Positions 1 to 8,041 of a stretch of DNA of 64,000 bases are shown here, piece after piece. The notes under the pieces were generated by a model. It was given only the letters and a program-made list of their open reading frames with translations. It ran no database searches and was not told where the DNA came from. The number at the start of each line of letters is the position of its first letter. Position 1 is the stretch's first letter. A program made the position numbers and the translations under genes. This stretch comes from Thalassococcus halodurans (GTDB lineage Bacteria > Pseudomonadota > Alphaproteobacteria > Rhodobacterales > Rhodobacteraceae), in NCBI RefSeq assembly GCF_900108225.1, contig NZ_FNUZ01000001.1, positions 930,001 through 994,000 on the forward strand. Direction: 5' to 3'.

Positions 1-213
1 GTAGGATGCGTATTCGATGATCTCGACCGGCGCATCTTCGGCGCCCAGCACCATTTCCACGATTTCTTTGGTCTCGGCATTGGCCTCTTGCGCCATTGCC
101 GCGCCGGGAACGGCGAATTGGGATGTGTTCGTGCCGCCGCCCTGCGTCAGCAGAAAACCACCGCCCAGGACCATACCCGCCGTCAAAAGGGCGATCGGGA
201 AGATGCGTTTCAT
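1..213 (-). CDS. DsbA-family thiol:disulfide oxidoreductase (N-terminal part only)
   Basis: Only the first 71 codons are in the window; the gene runs off the left edge. The protein opens with a Sec-type signal (MKRIFPIALLTAGMVLGGG), then a linker, then VEMVLGAEDAPVEIIEYASY. That last segment is how the thioredoxin-fold domain of DsbA/BdbD-like periplasmic oxidoreductases usually begins, immediately before the CxxC active site, which would lie beyond the edge. A periplasmic disulfide-forming or isomerising role is inferred from this start alone. A DUF721 gene lies 28 bases upstream on the same strand, so the two may be co-transcribed. Confidence 0.7.
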   Translation of the reverse strand, partial: MKRIFPIALLTAGMVLGGGFLLTQGGGTNTSQFAVPGAAMAQEANAETKEIVEMVLGAEDAPVEIIEYASY

Positions 214-241
214 AGTCAAACCTCTTTCATAGAAGCAGGGC

Positions 242-760
242 TTAGCCCTGTTGTTGTGTTCTGGATAAAACGTTCGTGGCCAACCTTTCAAGCGCTGCCC
301 GCAAATCGTCGTTGGTGACACCCATGGCGGCGGCTTGGGCTTTGGCGCGCGTGGCCTCATCGGGCACAGGCGCAGTCGGCTCTTTCGGGGCGCGGTGCTG
401 GAACGAAACACGGCCCTCGGAAAATCCTGTCGCAGCGGTTTGCGTCACGCGGATACGTGCAATTGCGTTATAGCCGTAGATCGCATTCACCCGTTCGCGC
501 AGCTTTTCCTTCTGCATTTCAAGCAGCGGAGCATTCGCGCCTGTGGTCAGCAACGTCAGCGTTGCGCCCATTCCGTTGCGGGCATAGCTGACATCGACGG
601 GGCGGCTGATTGCGGCCATATCTTCGCCCGCGATTTCGGGCCAATGGGTCAACACACGTGTCTGGGCAAAACCACGACTTTCGGAAACCTTACGAATCTG
701 CGCCTGCATCAGGCTGCTGGCCAGCGTCACTTTGCGTCTGCGCGGACTGTTGTTCGCCAT
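242..760 (-). CDS. DUF721 (DciA-like) domain protein
   Basis: A 172-residue protein starting MANNSPRRRKV, basic at the N-terminus. Residues 15-90 carry the DUF721 pattern, including FAQTRVLTHWPEIAGEDMA and a following segment on direct evaluation of the C-terminal part (LLEMQKEKLRERVNAIYG). In some bacteria DUF721 proteins (DciA) are helicase-loading partners of DnaB; whether this alphaproteobacterial form does that is not shown by sequence. The ATG chosen lies just after the basic cluster begins; a longer upstream reading frame exists but runs into the mutY promoter region. It is divergent from mutY, an arrangement that is common in Rhodobacterales. Confidence 0.75.
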   Translation of the reverse strand: MANNSPRRRKVTLASSLMQAQIRKVSESRGFAQTRVLTHWPEIAGEDMAAISRPVDVSYARNGMGATLTLLTTGANAPLLEMQKEKLRERVNAIYGYNAIARIRVTQTAATGFSEGRVSFQHRAPKEPTAPVPDEATRAKAQAAAMGVTNDDLRAALERLATNVLSRTQQQG

Positions 761-852
761 GGGTTGAATCCTCTGCTCTGACGCTATTGTAGTGGTCCAG
801 CGGCGGGCAACCAACCCGCATTCTTTGTCCTTCGTTCAAAGGCTTGTCAGTT

Positions 853-1905
853 ATGCGTGAACGCGCCGATAGCAGCGCCCTTTTGGAATGGTATGACCGC
901 CACGCGCGGGCGATGCCGTGGCGCGTGCCGCCCCATGATCGCAAGGCTGGCGTCGTGCCCGATCCCTATCGCGTCTGGATGTCGGAAATCATGCTGCAAC
1001 AAACGACCGTTGCCGCCGTCAAAAGCTTTTTCGAGGCGTTCACCCAACGCTGGCCGACCGTTACCGACCTTGCCAATGCAGAAGATGCCGATGTCATGGC
1101 CGAATGGGCGGGACTTGGATACTACGCGCGTGCGCGAAACCTGCTGAAATGCGCACGGGTCGTAGCAAACGACTATGACGGCAAGTTCCCCGATGATCAC
1201 GATACGCTTCTGACCTTGCCCGGCGTTGGCCCCTACACGGCAGCCGCGGTGTCCTCGATCGCGTTTGATCGGCCCGAGACCGTGGTGGATGGCAACGTCG
1301 AACGCGTCATGGCGCGGCTTTACGATGAACACACGCCGCTGCCCAATGCCAAACCGATCCTGACCGAATATGCCCGCGATCTGACGCCCGACGAACGCCC
1401 CGGTGATTATGCGCAGGCGGTGATGGATCTGGGCGCAACGATCTGCACACCGCGCAATCCGGCCTGCGGGTTGTGCCCGTGGCGCAAATCCTGCGCCGCT
1501 TGGGAAAACGGCACCGCTGCAGAACTGCCCAAGAAGGCGCCCAAGAAACGCAAACCGACGCGGCACGGCATTGTGTACCTCGCCCGCCGCATTGATGGCG
1601 CGTGGTTGTTAGAACAGCGCCCTGACAGCGGTTTGCTCGGCGGGATGTTGGGTTGGCCCGGATCGGACTGGGGCGATGACCCGTCCGAGGCTGCGCCCAT
1701 CCGCGCCGAATGGAAGACCCTGAACGAAGAAGCGCGCCACACCTTCACGCATTTCCACCTGCGTTTGACAGTAAAGACCGCGCTGGTGCCGCTGGATCGC
1801 GAACCGTCCACGGGTATGTTCATTGAGGCCGATGACTTTGATCGTTCGAACCTGCCCACGGTGATGCGCAAGGCCTATGATCTTGTCGCTAAAGGCAAAA
1901 CTTAA
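853..1905 (+). CDS. mutY: A/G-specific adenine DNA glycosylase MutY
   Basis: A 350-residue base-excision repair enzyme that removes adenine mispaired with 8-oxoguanine. Visible features in order: the catalytic Glu in SEIMLQQTT (E45), the helix-hairpin-helix LPGVGPYTAAA (about 122-132), the catalytic Asp in VVDGNVERV (D146), and the four cysteines of the [4Fe-4S] cluster (C198, C205, C208, C214; spacing 6-2-5). The C-terminal third (about 235-350) matches the NUDIX-like domain that reads the 8-oxoG strand. An upstream TTG is in frame, but the ATG gives the normal start. All key residues are intact. Confidence 0.95.
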   Translation: MRERADSSALLEWYDRHARAMPWRVPPHDRKAGVVPDPYRVWMSEIMLQQTTVAAVKSFFEAFTQRWPTVTDLANAEDADVMAEWAGLGYYARARNLLKCARVVANDYDGKFPDDHDTLLTLPGVGPYTAAAVSSIAFDRPETVVDGNVERVMARLYDEHTPLPNAKPILTEYARDLTPDERPGDYAQAVMDLGATICTPRNPACGLCPWRKSCAAWENGTAAELPKKAPKKRKPTRHGIVYLARRIDGAWLLEQRPDSGLLGGMLGWPGSDWGDDPSEAAPIRAEWKTLNEEARHTFTHFHLRLTVKTALVPLDREPSTGMFIEADDFDRSNLPTVMRKAYDLVAKGKT

Positions 1906-2005
1906 CTGCATCGCCTGACGTTTCGTCAGCAATTTACCCACAGGTGCAGACATTGCCGTCGAACATGCTAGAATCGGGTCAACATGGTTGTTTGAAGGTC
2001 CGGTC

Positions 2006-3154
2006 ATGGCTGATCAATCCATCCCACCCGTTGCCCGCAATTTCGGTTTTCTCAGCGCGCTTCCGTTCTGGATTTCGCTTGGGCTGATACCATTGGTCTG
2101 GCTTGCGGCCACGCAAGGCGGCTGGTGGCTGGCCCTGCCGCCTTTGGTGACGTGGTACCTGTTCAGCGTGCTCGACCTGGTGCTGGGCCAGAATATTGAA
2201 AACCCGGACCCGATGACGGATGAGTCAAAGCTGTTCTGGTACAAGCTGATCACCATGATCTGGGTGCCTTTGCAGGTTCTGACGCTGTTCGGCCTGCTGT
2301 GGTACGTCACCCGCACAGATCACCTGACCACAGGCGAGGCATTTGGCGTATTCTTTGGCGTGGGCGTCCTGACGGGCACCATCGGCATCAACTATTCGCA
2401 CGAGTTGATGCACCAGAAATCGGCCTTGGAACGTCGACTCAGCGACCTGCTTCTGGCGATGGTTCTGTATTCGCACTTCCGCTCAGAACACCTGCTGGTG
2501 CATCACCGCTATGTCGGCACGCCGCGCGATCCAGTGACGGCGCGCTACAACGAGGGCTTCCACCGCTTTTTCCCGCGTGTGCTGGTGCAATGCTATGCCT
2601 CGGCTTTCAAAGCCGAACGGGCGATGCTGGCGCGCAAGAACCTGCCGTGGACGCACCATAAAAACCCGTTCTTCTATTACTGGGGCCTGCAAGCGATCAT
2701 GCTGGCAGCGTCCTTTGCCATCGGCGGCTGGTTCGGTGTCGGACTGTTCCTGTTCCAAGCGTTCGTGGCCGTCTGGCAGCTAGAGCTTGTGAACTACGTC
2801 GAACACTACGGTCTGACGCGGAAACATCTGGGGGATGGTAAATACGAACATGTCAAACCCCAGCATTCGTGGAACGCGCCATATCTGGCGTCCAACTGGC
2901 TGTTGATCAACCTGCAACGCCACTCGGACCACCACTATAAACCCGACCGACGCTTCCCGCTCTTGCAGACCTATGACACGGTCGAAGCGCCCAAGTTGCC
3001 CTACAGCTATCCGATCATGACAATCGCGGCGATGATCCCGCCCGTGTGGAAAAAGGTGATGAACCCGCAAGTTCGCGCATGGCGGAAAAAATTCTACCCC
3101 GAGATAACGGACTGGCTGGCCTATAACAAAGCAAGAAACCCAATGCCCAGATAG
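2006..3154 (+). CDS. alkB: AlkB-type alkane 1-monooxygenase / fatty-acid desaturase-family diiron hydroxylase
   Basis: A 382-residue integral membrane diiron enzyme. Hydrophobic segments occupy roughly residues 15-60 and 80-125, with another near 215-250. The histidine boxes of the AlkB branch are all present: HELMH (132-136), EHLLVHHRYVGTPRD (161-175), NYVEHYG and QRHSDHHYKPDRRF. In this family they bind two irons and hydroxylate terminal carbons of alkanes using rubredoxin. No rubredoxin or rubredoxin reductase gene is in the window, so electrons must come from elsewhere. An in-frame TTG lies 18 bases upstream; the ATG after GGTCCGGTC is preferred. The substrate (medium-chain alkane or another lipid) cannot be read from sequence. 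Confidence 0.88.
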   Translation: MADQSIPPVARNFGFLSALPFWISLGLIPLVWLAATQGGWWLALPPLVTWYLFSVLDLVLGQNIENPDPMTDESKLFWYKLITMIWVPLQVLTLFGLLWYVTRTDHLTTGEAFGVFFGVGVLTGTIGINYSHELMHQKSALERRLSDLLLAMVLYSHFRSEHLLVHHRYVGTPRDPVTARYNEGFHRFFPRVLVQCYASAFKAERAMLARKNLPWTHHKNPFFYYWGLQAIMLAASFAIGGWFGVGLFLFQAFVAVWQLELVNYVEHYGLTRKHLGDGKYEHVKPQHSWNAPYLASNWLLINLQRHSDHHYKPDRRFPLLQTYDTVEAPKLPYSYPIMTIAAMIPPVWKKVMNPQVRAWRKKFYPEITDWLAYNKARNPMPR

Positions 3155-3210
3155 GCCGGGACGTGAAACCACGTTTGTTCAGGCTGGTTTCCGAACACCC
3201 AAAAAACAAA

Positions 3211-3238
3211 AAACCCGGCACTAGGCCGGGTTTCTTTT
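3211..3238. terminator. Bidirectional rho-independent terminator between alkB and atpF
   Basis: A nine-base perfect stem (AAACCCGGC / GCCGGGTTT) with a five-base loop. It has a T-run on its right for the rightward alkB transcript and an A-run on its left, which gives a T-run for the leftward atp transcript. It sits between the convergent ends of alkB and atpF. Confidence 0.85.
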
Positions 3239-3257
3239 TGATCCTGTCGAAGACTGC

Positions 3258-3821
3258 TTAGTGCAGTTTCGAACCGACTGTCGCGATTGCGTCGTCGATC
3301 AGTTTCGCCTGATCTTTCGCCGCTGTGTTCTTGCTGACGATATCTTCGGCAGCTTTTACAGCAACGGTGATCGCAGCGTTGCGAACTTCTTTGACAGCGC
3401 TTGCTTCGGCGGATGCGATCTGATCTTCGGCTGCGGCCAGGCGGCGTGCAACAGATGTTTCAAGATCGGCTTTCGCCTGTGCTGCTGTGGCTTCGGCGTC
3501 AACCTTGGCCTGTGCAACAATACGCTCTGCCTGTTCTTTGACTTCCTGCTGCTTACGCTCGTAGGAGGCCAGAAGGTTCTGGGCTTCTTCACGCAGGGCG
3601 CGTGCCTCGTCCAGATCCTTTTTGATGCCTTCGGCGCGCTGGTCCAGCAGTTTGCCCAGCATGCCGGGTACTTTGAAGTACACCAGAACGCCAAGGAAAA
3701 TCAGGAACGAGATCAGAACAACAAAGTCAGTGTTGCGCAGCGAAAAGAAAGGACCCGAAGCAGCGAGCGCGGGTGTCGCGCCCATCATAGCTACAGATGC
3801 AACGGCAAGTGTCTTACGCAT
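3258..3821 (-). CDS. atpF: F0F1 ATP synthase subunit b
   Basis: A 187-residue subunit of the peripheral stalk of F0. Residues 1-21 look like a cleavable or membrane-entry leader (MRKTLAVASVAMMGATPALA), followed by the membrane segment DFVVLISFLIFLGVLVYF and then a long charged, alanine-rich helix typical of the stator coiled coil. It is the last gene of the leftward atpI-B-E-F'-F operon, four bases after the b' gene and just before a strong terminator. The leader plus single membrane helix distinguishes this longer b from the b' copy, as in other alphaproteobacteria. The F1 genes are not nearby, which is normal for this group. Confidence 0.95.
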   Translation of the reverse strand: MRKTLAVASVAMMGATPALAASGPFFSLRNTDFVVLISFLIFLGVLVYFKVPGMLGKLLDQRAEGIKKDLDEARALREEAQNLLASYERKQQEVKEQAERIVAQAKVDAEATAAQAKADLETSVARRLAAAEDQIASAEASAVKEVRNAAITVAVKAAEDIVSKNTAAKDQAKLIDDAIATVGSKLH

Positions 3822-3825
3822 GTCG

Positions 3826-4356
3826 TTACCCTTTCAACCGGTTTGTGACCGCAGCGTCGATGTCGGCTTTGCTTGCCGAACCACCCAGCGCCGATACCAG
3901 CGCTTCTGCTGTGTCTTTGGCGACCACTTCCACGTTCTCCATTGCAGAGGCGCGGATTTCAGCGATGGCCTTTTCAGACTCAGCCGCTTTCGCAGCGATC
4001 TTGGCGTCGGCTTCGGCCTGTGCGGCTTGGCCTTGTGCCTTGATGTCATCACGAGTTGCCTGTGCGATGGCTTGCGCCTCGGAACGGGCATCTGCCAGCG
4101 CCTTTTCATAGGCAGCTTCGGCATCAGCAGCCTGAGCTTTCAGGTCTTCTGCCTTGGCAATGTCGTTAGTGATTGTGCCCTGACGTTCCGCAAGAACCGC
4201 CGCGATACGCGGCAGCGCGACGCGCGACAGGACAAAGTAGATCACGACCAGCGTGACCAGAAGCCAGAAGATCTGGTTGCCGAAGGTAGAAAAATCAAGC
4301 TGGGGCATACCCGGAGCTTGAGCCGCACCTGCAGCGTCTTGTGTTTCAGTCGCCAT
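3826..4356 (-). CDS. atpF': F0F1 ATP synthase subunit b'
   Basis: A 176-residue b-type stator subunit. After a short alanine/glutamine-rich head comes [24 protein letters not shown], the single membrane helix, then a long alanine/glutamate-rich coiled coil to the C-terminus. Photosynthetic and alphaproteobacterial ATP synthases use a b/b' heterodimer rather than a b homodimer, and the order c-b'-b seen here is the expected one. It is also called atpG or atpX in some annotations. The low-complexity head ([14 protein letters not shown]) is cytoplasmic or N-terminal disordered sequence. Confidence 0.93.
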   Translation of the reverse strand: MATETQDAAGAAQAPGMPQLDFSTFGNQIFWLLVTLVVIYFVLSRVALPRIAAVLAERQGTITNDIAKAEDLKAQAADAEAAYEKALADARSEAQAIAQATRDDIKAQGQAAQAEADAKIAAKAAESEKAIAEIRASAMENVEVVAKDTAEALVSALGGSASKADIDAAVTNRLKG

Positions 4357-4445
4357 GTCGTCGTCCTCTCCGTCGGACCTATTCGTTTACTACGGGCGAT
4401 GCCGGTTGCCGGTACCGCCCGCGCGTAAGGATCGGTCGGAGATGC

Positions 4446-4682
4446 TTAGACGGCGAACATCAGCAGCAGAGCAACGAGGAACGAGAAGATCCCCAGAGCT
4501 TCCGCAAACGCGATGCCGATGAACAGTGTAGCTGTCTGCGAAGCAGCAGCGGAGGGGTTGCGCAGAGCGCCGGCCAGGTAGTTGCCTGCAACGTTGCCCA
4601 CACCAACAGCCGCGCCGCCCATGCCCATGCATGCCAGACCCGCGCCGATGAATGCGCCCATTTGTACGATATCGCCTTCCAT
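4446..4682 (-). CDS. atpE: F0F1 ATP synthase subunit c
   Basis: A 78-residue double-helix proteolipid. The first helix carries the glycine-rich packing motif ([18 protein letters not shown]), the loop RNPSAA matches the R-N/Q-P loop that contacts subunit gamma, and the second helix has the ion-carrying acidic residue in [15 protein letters not shown]. The Glu in FAEA is the expected proton site. No extra sodium-binding residues are obvious, so a proton-coupled ring is inferred. It lies between atpB and atpF' in the F0 operon. Confidence 0.95.
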   Translation of the reverse strand: MEGDIVQMGAFIGAGLACMGMGGAAVGVGNVAGNYLAGALRNPSAAASQTATLFIGIAFAEALGIFSFLVALLLMFAV

Positions 4683-4757
4683 GTCTTCTCTCCTTACGAT
4701 GGAATTAGTTCGATTGGTTCAGTTGGATGCGCGCGAGGTGCCCCGCACGCCCCAGCA

Positions 4758-5540
4758 TTAGTGATGCGGATGCAGCGCGTCTTTCAGGTAGACGCAGGTC
4801 AGGATCGTGAACACGTAGGCCTGAATGAAGGCTACGAGGATCTCAAGACCGTACATCGCAGTGATTGCGAGGATCGACAGCGGTGTCACAACAAGGCCGA
4901 TGCCTGTCGAAATCAGCACCATCGGTGCGAACGCTGCGAAAACTTTGATAACCGCGTGACCCGCCATCATGTTACCAGCAAGACGGATCGAGTGGCTGAC
5001 GGGGCGAACGAAGTAGGAAATCACTTCGATCAGCGCAAGAACGGGGCGCAATGCCAGCGGGGCCGAGCTGACCCAGAACAGGCTCAGGAAACCTGCGCCG
5101 TTTTTGACAAAGCCCAGAACAGTAACTGCTACGAAGACCAGCATCGCCAGAACCGCGGTAACCGCGATGTGGGATGTGGGTGTGAACGCGCGGGGCAGCA
5201 GGCCCAGGAAGTTCGCGAACACGATGAAGATGAACAGGGTCATGATGTACGGGAAGTACTTGACGCCGTCTTTGCCTGTGACGTCTTCAACCATCTTGTA
5301 GATAAAGCCGTAGGCCAGTTCCGCGATCGACTGTACGCGGCTGGGGATGATCGCGCGACGCGAGCTACCGACAACCATCAGGCCGATCACACAAAGAACT
5401 GTGATGATCATCCAAAGTGTCGAGTTTGTCACCGTGAACATGCTAACGGGGCCATCCCCCATCAGCGGTTTTACGATGAACTGATCCATCGGGTGGAATA
5501 CCAGACCACCTTCGTCTGCGCCGTGCGATTCAGTCGCCAT
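4758..5540 (-). CDS. atpB: F0F1 ATP synthase subunit a
   Basis: A 260-residue polytopic proton-channel subunit. Recognisable segments are [14 protein letters not shown] near the start, the membrane helices between about 30 and 240, and the essential Arg in [14 protein letters not shown], which faces the c ring. The start chosen is the ATG of [12 protein letters not shown], which overlaps the end of atpI by 11 bases and implies translational coupling. It is the second gene of the leftward F0 operon. Confidence 0.95.
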   Translation of the reverse strand: MATESHGADEGGLVFHPMDQFIVKPLMGDGPVSMFTVTNSTLWMIITVLCVIGLMVVGSSRRAIIPSRVQSIAELAYGFIYKMVEDVTGKDGVKYFPYIMTLFIFIVFANFLGLLPRAFTPTSHIAVTAVLAMLVFVAVTVLGFVKNGAGFLSLFWVSSAPLALRPVLALIEVISYFVRPVSHSIRLAGNMMAGHAVIKVFAAFAPMVLISTGIGLVVTPLSILAITAMYGLEILVAFIQAYVFTILTCVYLKDALHPHH

Positions 5541-5874
5541 CGCCTTCCCTCTCATCCATTCTGGCCGTTTCAGCCAGTTTCTTCTCTTGGAGCTCTTGCG
5601 CCGAACGGAGCATTGTCTTCACGCCCGCGACGAACCCCAGCAATGTGAACAGCACCAGGAAAATGGGTTTGGTCCCAAAGAGGCTATCCAGCCCCCATCC
5701 CATGCCGAAGCCGATCAACAGACCGGCAACTAATTCGATCACCATCCGCCATGCCAGATCGGCTTGGGAATAGGATTTATCCTGATGGCGTTTCGGCGGT
5801 TCCTTGGCCTTTTTGTAGGCTTCGATCCTGGCTTCGAGATCTTCGAGCTGCCGTTTTGGATCGTTGTCGGTCAC
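5530..5874 (-). CDS. atpI: AtpI-family F0F1 ATP synthase assembly/accessory protein
   Basis: A 114-residue small membrane protein that leads the F0 operon. Residues 1-40 are polar and charged ([20 protein letters not shown]). They are followed by two hydrophobic helices, one with the glycine motif [17 protein letters not shown] typical of AtpI/Mg-transport-like proteins and one with [19 protein letters not shown]. AtpI proteins help assemble the c ring in some species; this role is family knowledge, not shown here. The gene overlaps atpB. Confidence 0.88.
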   Translation of the reverse strand: MTDNDPKRQLEDLEARIEAYKKAKEPPKRHQDKSYSQADLAWRMVIELVAGLLIGFGMGWGLDSLFGTKPIFLVLFTLLGFVAGVKTMLRSAQELQEKKLAETARMDEREGDGD

Positions 5875-5903
5875 GCAAAATGCCCCAATCGGAATTTGCC
5901 CCG

Positions 5904-5932
5904 TTGCTAGGGGTACGGCGCGCCCGAGTCAA
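5904..5932 (-). promoter_or_regulatory. atpI: Candidate sigma-70 promoter of the atp (F0) operon
   Basis: Reading leftward there is TTGACT, a 17-base spacer and TAGCAA, about 30 bases before the atpI start. The -35 is close to consensus and the spacing is ideal; the -10 is weaker. It is the only promoter-like element seen upstream of the operon. Confidence 0.45.
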
Positions 5933-6047
5933 GCGCGATGACCGACAGCGTAAAGCGCTGTATTTTATGAATTATTTTTCACGCCAGAGTCGAAAAACAC
6001 TATGTCGCAGGGGGTCAAATGCCCGTTTCGGGGGTGTTTTCTATATT

Positions 6048-6061
6048 CAACCTTGTGGTTG
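6048..6061 (+). promoter_or_regulatory. Candidate ArsR-family self-operator
   Basis: CAACC-TTGT-GGTTG is a perfect inverted repeat with a four-base spacer, 24 bases before the preferred start of the ArsR gene and just after TATATT. Small winged-helix ArsR regulators commonly bind such CAACC/GGTTG repeats in their own promoter. Its position argues that the CDS starts downstream of it. Confidence 0.5.
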
Positions 6062-6084
6062 ACCTTTCCCGCGCAACGGCGCTT

Positions 6085-6432
6085 ATGGCCTTTATGACCG
6101 CCGATCTGGACCTTGTCTTTGCCGCACTGGCCGACCCCACCCGCCGCCGCATCCTGTCGATGCTGCTTGAGGATGATATGGCGGTCACGGACGTGGCGGA
6201 ACCGTTTGATATGTCGCTGGCTGCGGTTTCCAAGCACCTGACCATTCTGGCGCAGGCGGGACTGATTTCTCAGGAAAAGCGCGGGCGGGTAAAATGGTGT
6301 CAGCTTGAACCCAACGCCCTGCGCGATGCCAGTGTCTGGATGCAGGGCTTTGGTCAGTTCGAACCCGTCAATCTGGACGCGTTCGAACGGTTTCTTGAAT
6401 CCGAGATCAGCCCGCAGACCGACGCCGAGTGA
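6085..6432 (+). CDS. ArsR/SmtB-family winged-helix transcriptional regulator
   Basis: A roughly 115-residue repressor-type protein. DLVFAALADPTRRRILSML is the classic opening of the family, and MAVTDVAEPFDMSLAAVSKHL is the recognition helix-turn-helix. KRGRVKWCQLEP forms the wing. It has none of the cysteine pairs of metal-sensing ArsR members in the helix, so it is more like the SdpR/YczG-type regulators that often pair with an SRPBCC gene; no such partner is adjacent. The frame is open further upstream, but a palindromic operator lies there, so ATG 6085 (or 6094) is preferred. It converges with and abuts the LysR gene. Confidence 0.85.
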   Translation: MAFMTADLDLVFAALADPTRRRILSMLLEDDMAVTDVAEPFDMSLAAVSKHLTILAQAGLISQEKRGRVKWCQLEPNALRDASVWMQGFGQFEPVNLDAFERFLESEISPQTDAE

Positions 6433-7314
6433 TCAGCTGATCAGTTCGGCAGTGTATTCTTTCAGATGTTTCAGGAATGCCTGAACCTTGGCCGTGCGGT
6501 GCAGGTCGACGTGCGTCACCAGCCACAAGGGCACGCGCCAGTCTTCCAGAGGCGGCAGGATTTCGACCATATCGGGTCTGCTTGTTGCCTCGCGCACCGA
6601 CATAAACCCGATGCCTGCGCCCTCGATCACCGCTTCTTCCAGCACACGCTGGTCGCTGCTGCGGAACACGATCTGTTCGGCGGGCACATTAGCGCGCAGC
6701 CACGCATAGAACGGCGCACGGCTTTCGGCGTTTTCATGGCTGACGAACTGATGTGACTTCAGCTCTTCGGGCGACCGTGGCTGTCCGTATTTGTCGACAT
6801 AGCTTTGCGCCGCATACAGCCCGATCGACACATGTTTGAATTCCTGCACCACGTTGTCGGGCTCATTGGGGCGCCCGCCAGCCCGAAGCGCGACATGTGC
6901 CTCTCCATACTCCAGACGGAACACACGGTCGTCCGTCAGGTAGCGCACAATCACATCGGGATAGGCATCGCGGAAGGATTTCAGCGCCGGCACAATCGCG
7001 GGGGCAAAGTTGATCAGGGATGTCACCAAAAGCTCACCCGACACGCTCGCGCCACGGCCTTTGATGCGCCCGACAAGCTGGTTGAACTGGTCATCCGTGG
7101 CCTGTGCCACACGCAGCAGGTCTTCGCCCGCCTCAGTCGCGGTATAGCCACGCGCATGACGCTGGAACAGTTTGACGCCCAAGCGCGTCTCGAGCGCGTC
7201 GATATGCCGGATCACAGTCGCATGGTGGACCCCCAGAACATCCGCCGCGCCGCTGACCGTTCCCAGACGCGCCACCTGAAAGGCGGTTCTGATCTCATCC
7301 CAATTGTCCATCAT
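6433..7314 (-). CDS. LysR-family transcriptional regulator
   Basis: A 293-residue regulator starting MMDNWDEIRT. The N-terminal helix-turn-helix is clear (FQVARLGTVSGAADVLGVHHATVIRHIDALE, about 11-41), followed by the linker and a LysR substrate-binding domain from about residue 90. It is transcribed away from the azoreductase gene, the usual LysR arrangement, so that gene is its most likely target; the inducer is unknown. The start is set by the ATG-ATG pair directly before the helix-turn-helix; the longer open frame upstream runs into the shared promoter. Confidence 0.9.
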   Translation of the reverse strand: MMDNWDEIRTAFQVARLGTVSGAADVLGVHHATVIRHIDALETRLGVKLFQRHARGYTATEAGEDLLRVAQATDDQFNQLVGRIKGRGASVSGELLVTSLINFAPAIVPALKSFRDAYPDVIVRYLTDDRVFRLEYGEAHVALRAGGRPNEPDNVVQEFKHVSIGLYAAQSYVDKYGQPRSPEELKSHQFVSHENAESRAPFYAWLRANVPAEQIVFRSSDQRVLEEAVIEGAGIGFMSVREATSRPDMVEILPPLEDWRVPLWLVTHVDLHRTAKVQAFLKHLKEYTAELIS

Positions 7315-7330
7315 CTTACCTGTGCTGTGA

Positions 7331-7348
7331 TTCACATAACCTGTGTAA
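7331..7348. promoter_or_regulatory. Candidate LysR-type binding site between lysR and azoR
   Basis: TTCACA-TAACC-TGTGTAA is an interrupted inverted repeat (CACA/TGTG core) in the 107-base divergent spacer, placed as expected for a LysR activator-autorepressor site. The match is short and untested. Confidence 0.3.
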
Positions 7349-7421
7349 AGGTGGAAGTTGCGTGTATTTTTGCAAGTGCCATTTCTAGGAAAGACCGCAA
7401 AATCCACCAAGGACCCACGAA

Positions 7422-8003
7422 ATGACACACACATTGCTTCGCATCGATGCCTCCGCCCGCCGCGATGGCTCGGTTTCCCGCCAACTGACGGATCAGATCA
7501 TCGAGAAACTGACACCAGACCATGTGATCGCCCGCGATCTGGCAAATCCGCTGCCCCACGTGAACGAGGCTTGGATTTCCGCCAACTTCACCCCCGTCAC
7601 CGACCGCAATGACGAACAACATAAGGCGCTGGAACTGTCCGACACGCTGATCGAAGAAGTCCAGCAAGCCGATACCATCGTGATCGGCGCGCCCATCTAT
7701 AACTTCGGCGTCCCCGCAGGCCTGAAAGCTTGGATCGACCTCGTCGCACGTGCTGGCGTCACCTTCCGCTATACCGAAGAAGGCCCCGTTGGCCTGCTGA
7801 CCGGCAAACGCACGATTGTTGTCGTGGCATCAGGCGGCACAGAGGCCGGTTCGAACTACGACTTCGCGACAGGTTTCCTGAAACACGTTCTGGGCTTTAT
7901 CGGCCTGACCGACGTTGAGTTTGTCACCGCTGACAAACTGGCGCTGGACGCAGAAGGCACAATTCGCCAGGCGCAGGAACAAGTCGACCAACTTGCCGCT
8001 TGA
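7422..8003 (+). CDS. azoR: FMN-dependent NADH:quinone/azo reductase (AzoR family)
   Basis: A 193-residue flavodoxin-fold enzyme. The N-terminal phosphate loop reads LLRIDASARRDGSVSR, the FMN-contacting PIYNFGVPAGLKAWIDLV lies near residue 89, and VVASGGTEAGSNYDFATGFLKHVLGFIG is the second flavin region. AzoR proteins reduce quinones and azo compounds by two electrons using NADH; quinone detoxification is the probable physiological role. It is divergent from a LysR regulator that probably controls it. Confidence 0.88.
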   Translation: MTHTLLRIDASARRDGSVSRQLTDQIIEKLTPDHVIARDLANPLPHVNEAWISANFTPVTDRNDEQHKALELSDTLIEEVQQADTIVIGAPIYNFGVPAGLKAWIDLVARAGVTFRYTEEGPVGLLTGKRTIVVVASGGTEAGSNYDFATGFLKHVLGFIGLTDVEFVTADKLALDAEGTIRQAQEQVDQLAA

Positions 8004-8041
8004 TACAGCTGGGGGCAGTCTCCCTCCTGCCCCCGAACGTA

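Noticed and set aside
844-852. TTG start for mutY three codons upstream
   Set aside because: The ATG at 853 gives the family N-terminus and needs no extra residues.
1915-1929. CTGACG-TTT-CGTCAG after mutY as a terminator
   Set aside because: The stem is only six bases and there is no T-run, so I did not call it.
4341-5648. 435-codon open frame opposite the atp genes
   Set aside because: It covers atpE and atpB on the other strand and has the biased composition of an antisense frame.
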